A DNA stretch of 36,426 nt, from contig NZ_MSJQ01000444.1 of assembly GCF_014596515.1 (NCBI RefSeq), positions 1-36,426 of the forward strand, read 5' to 3'. Shown here piece after piece: positions 15,437 through 21,063 of the stretch (within the stretch, counting starts at the first letter, position 1; the number at the start of each line of letters is the position of its first letter). This DNA comes from Streptomyces sp. CBMA156 (GTDB taxonomy: Bacteria > Actinomycetota > Actinomycetes > Streptomycetales > Streptomycetaceae). The notes beneath the pieces are model-generated. The model was given only the letters and a program-made list of their open reading frames with translations, was not told the origin of the DNA and searched no databases. Both the position numbers and the translations under genes were made by a program.

Positions 15437-16543
15437 TTACCTCCCTCCGTGCTGGCAGTAGGTGTTGAGCGGGGCCTTCGCCTCCTGGTAGAGCTTGGCC
15501 AGCGGTCGGCAGGTGAAGCAGGTGCCGGAGAGCGCGCAGCCGGAGCATCCACCGGTGCGAAGCTGGAGGGAGTCGGCGACGGCGCCCAGTTGGCGCAGGC
15601 CGTCGACGCCGTCGGTGATCAGGTCGAACCGGGGGTCGCGGCCGACCTTGCAGATCGATGCCTTCCCCCAGGGGTCGGCGTGGAAGAAGGTGAGCCCGGC
15701 GTTGCAGCCCTGGAACGGCTTGCGCGGCATGACGTAGTCGGCGGCCTGGGTGCCCATCCGCTCGCCGCCGCCCTCGATGGTCGGGCTCATTGTGGTGAAC
15801 ACGTGGTGAGGGAAGCCGTACCGGTCGGCCAGCGCCTGCATCCGGGGGATCTCTCCCGCGTTGCGCTCGGAGACCACGATGTTCAGCTTCAGGGGCAGGC
15901 CCGCGTCCCGGGAGGCTTCCAGACCCTTGATGAACCGGTCGAAGGCGCCCCGGTTGCGGGTCATGCCGTCGTAGGAGGCGGCGGTGGCGCCGTAGACGCT
16001 GACCGCGATCAGGTAGGGGCGGTGGCGGGCGAAGAGCTCCTGGATGCGCGGCTTGGACAGCTGGCTGCCGTTGCTGGCGATCGAGACCATCAGCCCCAGC
16101 TCGTTCGCGTACTGGTAGGCGGCCGGGAAGTCGCGGTCGATCAGGGGCTCGCCGCCGGTGATCTGGAACCACAGGGCGCCGGAGTGCCGGACGACGTTCA
16201 ACATCTTGACCTTGTCCTCCCAGGCCAGGCCCTCGAAGTTCTTCAGGCCCAGGTAGCAGTGCTCGCAGTCGTAGTCGCAGCCCTTGTTGATCTCCCACGA
16301 CGCACGGCCGTAGCCGAGCGCGGCGGGCTGCCGGACCAGGACCGTCCCGTGGAGCCGCCGCCCGTCCAGGACCATGCCCCAGGCGTTGCGGGCCGCCTCC
16401 GTGAGCCATCCGGGCACCATGGCCTGCGGCGGCGCGTCCAGGAGCTCCCGGTACCGGCCCGCGCCGATCCGCAGGCCCTCGCGCCGGCCGGGCCGGACGG
16501 CCACATAGCCGTCCAGGAACGGAGAAGCGATCAAGTCGTGCAT
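15437..16543 (-). CDS. Radical SAM/SPASM peptide-modifying enzyme
   Basis: 368 residues. ATG 16543 is chosen because AAGGGAG lies five bases upstream; the frame stays open further but upstream sequence is unlike the family. The core cluster motif is CDYDCEHCYLG (Cys89, Cys93, Cys96; CxxxCxxC), preceded by the strand ASWEINKG. The SAM-binding motif is ITGGEPLIDRDF, followed by VSIASNGSQLSK and LIAVSVYGATAASYDGMT, as in the six-fold partial barrel. The C-terminal SPASM region has GCNAG, WGKASICKVG and a dense set CSGCALSGTCFTC (Cys333, 336, 342, 345) plus a final Cys363, enough for auxiliary 4Fe-4S clusters. SPASM enzymes typically install thioether, C-C or other crosslinks in ribosomal peptides. 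The immediate downstream gene encodes a CxC-containing peptide, its likely substrate. Confidence 0.93.
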   Translation of the reverse strand: MHDLIASPFLDGYVAVRPGRREGLRIGAGRYRELLDAPPQAMVPGWLTEAARNAWGMVLDGRRLHGTVLVRQPAALGYGRASWEINKGCDYDCEHCYLGLKNFEGLAWEDKVKMLNVVRHSGALWFQITGGEPLIDRDFPAAYQYANELGLMVSIASNGSQLSKPRIQELFARHRPYLIAVSVYGATAASYDGMTRNRGAFDRFIKGLEASRDAGLPLKLNIVVSERNAGEIPRMQALADRYGFPHHVFTTMSPTIEGGGERMGTQAADYVMPRKPFQGCNAGLTFFHADPWGKASICKVGRDPRFDLITDGVDGLRQLGAVADSLQLRTGGCSGCALSGTCFTCRPLAKLYQEAKAPLNTYCQHGGR

Positions 16544-16786
16544 GGACACTCCCTTGGACGGCGGGCGGGATGGCGGGGTCGCGCAGTGGAACGGGTGTGC
16601 GGGGACAGCAGCCCCAACCCAGCGGGGCAGTATCGGCTCGGCCGAGCGTCGGACGGGTCTATGGCCTTCTCCTCGGCGGACGCGACTGGGGCAGCCGGGC
16701 GGCCGTGGCCGCAGCGTGTGCTCGGTGGTGCCGAGGTGCCGGCCGGTCATGACGCACCCCGCGGTTCCGCATGCACCGTCTAGGAG

Positions 16787-16981
16787 ACAGCCGGTCTTGG
16801 AGGCGTTGCCCACGATCTCGGACGCGATCAGCTGGGCGTCGTCGATCAGGTCGCCCAGCTCCCACTCGGCCGGCTTGTCGCGGACCAGGCGGCGGGCCGC
16901 CGAGGCCGACTCGGGCCGGTAGGGCAGGTGAGCGATGGACGGCTTCTCGATCGTGGGCACCGGGACGGTCGCCGTGCTCAC
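16787..16981 (-). pseudogene. Truncated GHKL ATP-binding (RsbW-like) fragment
   Basis: From GTG 16981 about 65 residues follow the N-terminal pattern of small streptomycete ATP-binding anti-sigma-like proteins: LPYRPESASAARRLVRDK, then DDAQLIASEIVGNASKTGC, which is the N-box region. After this point the homology stops. The rest of the ATPase fold (the DGS strand and the G-rich lid) is missing, although the frame stays open through about 80 unlike codons into the radical SAM gene. The 240 bases between 16786 and 16544 hold no other gene that I can see and may carry the promoter of the radical SAM enzyme. It is either a broken gene, or a very short or fused domain with unknown purpose. Confidence 0.6.
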
Positions 16982-17193
16982 GAGGCCGGGCGCATTCGGG
17001 GGTCGGCGGCCGGGGAGAAGTCGGCCCAGCCGGCCGCCGCGGTGGCCAGGGCCCTCCGCCGTAGGCGGTCACCGGCGGATCTGCGCGGTCCGGACGGCGC
17101 CGGGCGGCGGGTAGCGGCGATCACGGGCTCCAGAAGGATCAGCGGTGTGGTGGAGGCCGGTCCGGACCGCGCGTGGGCCCGGACCGGGCTCAT
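16978..17193 (-). CDS. Possible 71-residue protein of unknown function
   Basis: ATG 17193 follows CCGGGGT. The stop codon overlaps the GTG of the ATPase fragment by four bases (GTGA), as in coupled streptomycete genes. The protein is basic and Ala/Pro/Arg-rich with no recognisable motif. It could be a chance open frame in GC-rich DNA; the overlap is the only argument for it. Confidence 0.3.
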   Translation of the reverse strand: MSPVRAHARSGPASTTPLILLEPVIAATRRPAPSGPRRSAGDRLRRRALATAAAGWADFSPAADPRMRPAS

Positions 17194-17252
17194 ACCCCGG
17201 CTTCACGTCGCGGGGCCTGAACACCACGATGCCGCTGATGTAAGGCCGTGAA

Positions 17253-17269
17253 TTTCACCGGAAGTGAAA
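17253..17269. promoter_or_regulatory. Inverted repeat TTTCAC-N5-GTGAAA after the XRE gene
   Basis: TTTCAC (17253-17258) and GTGAAA (17264-17269) form a perfect 6-bp dyad in unusually AT-rich sequence. It begins six bases beyond the XRE stop and lies about 60 bases upstream of the next possible gene on the same strand. It suits an operator for the downstream radical SAM operon, perhaps bound by the XRE regulator; it is too short and AT-rich for a terminator. Confidence 0.45.
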
Positions 17270-17274
17270 GATCG

Positions 17275-18474
17275 TCAGATGCCCGTTCGTGTGATCCAGG
17301 TTGACAGCCGCACACTCCGGCGGCTAGCGGAGCGTGACAGGGCGATCACAGTCTCGCGGGCGAGCGGGTGCCGGGAGACCTGCTCGGGCGCCACCGCGTA
17401 CGCGGTATCCAGCTGGTCGAGCGCGGCTTCGGGCCTGGCCATCCACCGGTAGGCGCGGGCCAGATCGATGTGGTGGTGACCGATCCTGGTCGGTGCCCAC
17501 CCGGCCGGGAACCGCAGGCCCTTCGCGGCGTCCACCGCCTCGTCGTGCTCGCCGGCCTCCACCAGCGTCATTACCCTGTGGACCTGAACGTTGGTGGGCC
17601 CGAAGTGCAGCGACAGGTCCGGCCGTTCACCGGTCTTGGCGGCGACCTTCCGGGCCGCGTCCAGGTGATGCTTCATCGCATCGGTCTGCCGGGCGCGGGC
17701 GGCGACCACGGCGGAGCCGAGGTGGAGCTGCCCTGCGGTGACAAGCGCGCTCGGCGTCTTGGCGTCGGTCCCGTCCAGGTGGCCGCGGCCGGACTCCTGG
17801 AGACGCCGGCATGCCGCCAGGTCGCCGACGCGCAGGTAGGCGGTGACCCGCAGGTACTCGCGGGCGGCCCGCAGAGCGGGAGCACGGTCACCGGCCCGCT
17901 GGGCGGCCCAGTCCATCCTGGCCAGGGCCGTCGCGGACAGGTCGTTCAGGCCGATCGCGATCCCGACCGAATGCTCGCACCGGTATGCCTCCGCCAGCAG
18001 GCCCCATGCCTGCCGCTGCTGTTCTCCAGTGAACTCGTGTGCTGCCGTGTGCAGTTCGACCAGCAGCCCCGGCAGCATTGCCACCATCGGCTTGTACTTC
18101 GCTGCCTGGGCCAGCGCGTTCACCTGCCGTACCGCCGCCCGAAGAGCCGGCAGGGCCCGCGGGCGCACGGCCTCCTGCGGCGGCAGGTCGTACAGGTCGA
18201 GCGTGGTGCGGATCGGCCCCATCAACGGGACCAGCGGGTCATCGGCCATGCCGTCACCGTACGAGGGCGGCTGCAGGTCGCCCGGCTCAACTCCCAAGGC
18301 CCGGGCGACCGCTGCCACGAACTCCGGCGTCGCCGGCTTGTGCCCCGACACCACCTTCGTGAGCAGGCTGTACGAGACATGAGCGCGATCGGCGAGCTGC
18401 CGATGACTCAAACCCCTCACATCCTCGTAGGCCGCGATCCGCTGGCCGATGCCGATTCCGTCCGGAGGTGCCAT
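17275..18474 (-). CDS. XRE-family regulator with TPR-like C-terminal domain
   Basis: 399 residues from ATG 18474 behind GGGGA; ATG 18486 in frame is an alternative. Residues about 10-70 form the HTH (GQRIAAYEDVRGLSHRQLAD, then VSYSLLTKVVSGHKPATPEF). The remaining 320 residues are helical pairs with TPR character (QAWGLLAEAYRCEHSVGI, ALRAAREYLRVTAYLRVGD, HHIDLARAYRWMARPEAAL). This architecture is very common in Streptomyces and usually senses peptides or small signals. It is first in the island on the same strand as the radical SAM operon, and dyads occur in front of it and behind it, so it is the likely local regulator. Confidence 0.9.
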   Translation of the reverse strand: MAPPDGIGIGQRIAAYEDVRGLSHRQLADRAHVSYSLLTKVVSGHKPATPEFVAAVARALGVEPGDLQPPSYGDGMADDPLVPLMGPIRTTLDLYDLPPQEAVRPRALPALRAAVRQVNALAQAAKYKPMVAMLPGLLVELHTAAHEFTGEQQRQAWGLLAEAYRCEHSVGIAIGLNDLSATALARMDWAAQRAGDRAPALRAAREYLRVTAYLRVGDLAACRRLQESGRGHLDGTDAKTPSALVTAGQLHLGSAVVAARARQTDAMKHHLDAARKVAAKTGERPDLSLHFGPTNVQVHRVMTLVEAGEHDEAVDAAKGLRFPAGWAPTRIGHHHIDLARAYRWMARPEAALDQLDTAYAVAPEQVSRHPLARETVIALSRSASRRSVRLSTWITRTGI

Positions 18475-18486
18475 GCTGGTCCCCAT

Positions 18487-18517
18487 CCCGTGCACGCCTT
18501 GAACCCGTGTGCACGGG
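18487..18517. promoter_or_regulatory. Repeated CCCGTG/CACG elements before the XRE gene
   Basis: CCCGTG-TG-CACGGG (18504-18517) is a 6-bp inverted repeat. A related half, CCCGTGCACG, occurs at 18487-18496, so the pair also forms a 17-base-spaced direct repeat. It is located just upstream of the XRE start, where an autoregulatory operator would be expected. Confidence 0.4.
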
Positions 18518-18550
18518 ACCGTACCCCTGAAGCCGCCCGTCCACAGATCG

Positions 18551-18742
18551 TTTCGGCACCGGCCCCTCCCGCACCGAACCGGACGCGGCCCTCGCCGCCG
18601 TTGCCCCCGAGGGCACGCCCCCGGGCACCTGGCTCGCCCTCGCCGACGGGCGCGTCCTCGGCACCGGCCCCACCCCCGGCCGGGCCCGCCGCGACGCCCG
18701 CCGCAACGGCGCCGGCACCCCACCAGCGCCCGGCTGCACTGA
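18551..18742 (+). pseudogene. 3' remnant of a small gene upstream of ligA (DUF5678-like by eye)
   Basis: A plus-strand frame without a start codon reads TEPDAALAAVAPEG, then GTWLALADGRVLGTGPTPGR and ARRDARRNGAG, before running into the repeat. The strand pair WLALADGRVLGTGPT followed by a helix resembles small DUF5678-type proteins (EWVAL-x-GRVVAHG pattern). The 5' part is missing at about 18550, where minus-strand island sequence begins, so this looks like a gene cut by the island boundary. It is an inference from a short stretch. Confidence 0.45.
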
Positions 18743-18916
18743 CCCCCGCCGCCGTACGGCCGGGCGCCGGGCGTTGTCAGTGCCGTCCGCCATGATTCCC
18801 ACATGATCGACACCGCCGCCCCGCTGGCCTCCCCGTCCGAGTACGCCGACGCCGTCGCCACCGCCGTCCAGGCCGCCGCCGCGTACTACGCCGACGGTGC
18901 CACCCCGCTCGGGGAC
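18743..18916. repeat. Right copy of the direct repeat, the live 5' end of ligA
   Basis: This copy contains 60 bases upstream of the ligase start codon and the first 37 to 38 codons. It continues into the intact gene, unlike the left copy at 13275-13454. Confidence 0.95.
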
Positions 18917-20881
18917 GACGAGTACGACGCCCTGCTCAAGGCCGTCGCCGCCTACGAGGACGCGCACCCCGACCAGGTGCTCCCGGACTCGCCGACCGGC
19001 AAGGTGGCCGGCGGCGCCGCCCTCGGCGACGTCCCGCACAGCGTGCCGATGCTCTCGCTGGACAACGTCTTCTCCGCCGAGGAGCTGGAGACCTGGGCCG
19101 CCGGGCTGGAGCGCCGCCTGGGCCGGCCCGTCACCGCCTGGTGCGTGGAGCCCAAGCTCGACGGCCTCGCCGTCGCCGCCCGCTACCGCGCCGGGCGCCT
19201 GCACCAGCTGATCACCCGCGGCGACGGCCTCGCCGGCGAGGACATCACCCACACCGCCGACGCCGTCCTCGGCCTGCCCGCCGAACTCGCCGAGCCGCTC
19301 GACCTCGAACTGCGCGGCGAAGTCCTGCTCACCCAGGACCAGTTCGACCACGCCAACCGGATACGCGCCGACCACGGCGCCACCCCCTTCGCCAACCCGC
19401 GCAACGGCGCCGCCGGCACCCTGCGGGCCAAGGACCGCCCCTACCGGATCGAACTGACCTTCTTCGCCTACGACGCCGTCGGCCCCGACGACCTCGCCCA
19501 CAGCGCCCTCCTGGACCGCCTCGCCGCCCTCGGCGCCAACACCGCCGCCACCACCGCGGCCCGCCCGCGGCCCTGCGAGGGCGTCCAGGAGGTCCAGCAG
19601 CGGATCGACGAGATCGCCGCGCTGCGCGCCGAACTCCCCTTCGGCATCGACGGCGTGGTGGTCAAGGCCGACCTGGCCGCCGACCGCGCCGAGGCCGGCT
19701 CCGGCTCCCGGGCGCCGCGCTGGGCGGTGGCCCGCAAACTGGCCGCCCAGCACAAGGTCACCCGGCTGCTCGGGGTGGAGTGGAACGTCGGCCGCACCGG
19801 GATCATCGCCCCGCGCGCCGTCCTGGAACCGGTCGTGATCGACGGCGTCACCGTCACCTTCGCGACCCTGCACAACCCCGCCGACATCGAACGGCGCGGC
19901 CTGATGATCGGCGACCAGGTCTTCGTCTACCGCGCGGGCGACGTGATCCCCCGGGTGGAGGCCCCGGTGCTCGACGCCCGCACCGGCGCCGAGCAGCCGA
20001 TCGCCTTCCCCGAGGCCTGCCCGCGCTGCGGCGACGCCGTCGACAGCAGCGAACAGCGCTGGCGCTGCGTGCGCGGCCGCAACTGCCAGGCCGTCGCCTC
20101 CGTCCTCTACGCGGCCGGCCGCGACCAGCTCGACATCGAGGGCCTCGGCGGCACCCGCGCCGTCCAGCTCGTCGAAGCCGGCCTGGTCGCCGACCTCGCC
20201 GACCTGTTCACCCTCACCCGCGACCAGCTGCTCACCCTGGAGCGGATGGGGGAGACCAGCGCCGACAACCTGATCGCCGCTCTCGCCACCGCCCGCACCC
20301 AGCCGCTCAACCGGGTCTTCTGCGCCCTCGGCATCCGCGGCACCGGGCGCACCATGTCCCGGCGGATCGTCGCGCACTTCGGCAGCATGGCGGCGATCCG
20401 GGCCGCCGACGCCGAGACGCTGGCCGGGGTTGACGGGATCGGCACCGAGAAGGCCCGCGTCGTCGCCGCCGAACTCGCCGACCTCGCCCCGCTGCTGGAC
20501 CGCCTCGCCGACCTCGGCGTGGGCACCGCCGTCACCGTTCCCACCGCCCCCGCCGCGGTGGCGGGGGAGAGCGGCACCGAGGGCGGCACCGAGGGCGGCG
20601 AGGGCGAGGGCGCCGAGAGCGACGGGGGACCGCTGGCCGGCGAGGCCGTCGTGGTCACCGGCAGCATGACCGGCGCGCTCGCCGACCTCTCCCGCAACCA
20701 GATGAACGAACTGATCGAACAGGCCGGGGGCAAGGCCTCCTCCTCCGTCTCCAAGCGCACCACCCTCCTGGTCGCGGGCGAGAAGGCCGGCTCCAAGCGG
20801 GCCAAGGCCGAGGAACTCGGCATCCGCATCCTCACCCCCGAGGAGTTCGCCGCCCTGGTGGCCGCCCACCTCCCGGCCTGA
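18803..20881 (+). CDS. ligA: NAD-dependent DNA ligase
   Basis: 692 residues, near full length for LigA (usually 670-740). It seals nicks in duplex DNA using NAD+. Domains in order: Ia region (residues 1-70), adenylation domain with the active lysine Lys118 in CVEPKLDGLAVAARY and TRGDGLAGEDITHTAD, the OB fold (near WNVGRTGIIAPRAVLEPV and VFVYRAGDVIPRVE), a four-Cys zinc finger (CPRCGDAV to RCVRGRNC, near 406-430), helix-hairpin-helix repeats (DQLDIEGLGG, LAGVDGIGTEKA), a Gly/Glu-rich linker, and a BRCT domain (607-692). The adenylation motif differs from the commonest KIDG form, so this may be the second, LigA2-like ligase of the genome. ATG 18803 lies within the 180-bp repeat that bounds the upstream island. 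The promoter used is therefore the island-proximal copy. Confidence 0.95.
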   Translation: MIDTAAPLASPSEYADAVATAVQAAAAYYADGATPLGDDEYDALLKAVAAYEDAHPDQVLPDSPTGKVAGGAALGDVPHSVPMLSLDNVFSAEELETWAAGLERRLGRPVTAWCVEPKLDGLAVAARYRAGRLHQLITRGDGLAGEDITHTADAVLGLPAELAEPLDLELRGEVLLTQDQFDHANRIRADHGATPFANPRNGAAGTLRAKDRPYRIELTFFAYDAVGPDDLAHSALLDRLAALGANTAATTAARPRPCEGVQEVQQRIDEIAALRAELPFGIDGVVVKADLAADRAEAGSGSRAPRWAVARKLAAQHKVTRLLGVEWNVGRTGIIAPRAVLEPVVIDGVTVTFATLHNPADIERRGLMIGDQVFVYRAGDVIPRVEAPVLDARTGAEQPIAFPEACPRCGDAVDSSEQRWRCVRGRNCQAVASVLYAAGRDQLDIEGLGGTRAVQLVEAGLVADLADLFTLTRDQLLTLERMGETSADNLIAALATARTQPLNRVFCALGIRGTGRTMSRRIVAHFGSMAAIRAADAETLAGVDGIGTEKARVVAAELADLAPLLDRLADLGVGTAVTVPTAPAAVAGESGTEGGTEGGEGEGAESDGGPLAGEAVVVTGSMTGALADLSRNQMNELIEQAGGKASSSVSKRTTLLVAGEKAGSKRAKAEELGIRILTPEEFAALVAAHLPA

Positions 20882-21030
20882 CGCGGCGGCAGGGGCCGCA
20901 GGGGCCGGGCACCTCCGAGGGAACTGGGATACCGGGGCGCCCGGAGCATCGGCAAGGATGCGTAGGCACTCCGAACGCACCCCTGCACGGGGCGTGCCCG
21001 CGTCCGTCGCCGCGCGCACGTCCCGGCCCG

Positions 21031-21060
21031 CGAGGGTCCGGCCCGGGGGCCGGACCCTCG
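21031..21060. terminator. 14-bp perfect hairpin between ligA and the WD40 gene
   Basis: CGAGGGTCCGGCCC and its complement enclose only two bases. It starts 150 bases after ligA and ends three bases from the stop of the convergent WD40 gene, so it can serve both. Confidence 0.8.
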
Positions 21061-21063
21061 TGT

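Larger units (their letters stand above)
13455..18742. other. 5.3-kb accessory island between two ligA 5' repeats
   Basis: All intact genes here read on the minus strand, opposite to the flanking KAS III-like and ligase genes. Content is an XRE/TPR regulator, a GHKL-ATPase fragment, a radical SAM/SPASM enzyme, a short peptide and two APH-fold proteins. No integrase, transposase or tRNA is visible. Codon use appears slightly less GC3-extreme than in the ligase. Entry by single crossover of a circular molecule, or insertion into the ligase gene with a supplied replacement 5' end, would both give the observed flanking repeat. Confidence 0.75.

Noticed and set aside
15437..16981. Single 514-residue fusion of an ATPase domain with the radical SAM enzyme
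   Set aside because: The segment between the two homologies has no resemblance to protein families, and a good ribosome site precedes ATG 16543, so separate translation is more likely. Kept as a finding because the open frame is real.
13455..18742. Integrative element with an integrase at a tRNA
   Set aside because: No integrase, excisionase, replication gene or tRNA is visible; the border is a protein gene 5' end.
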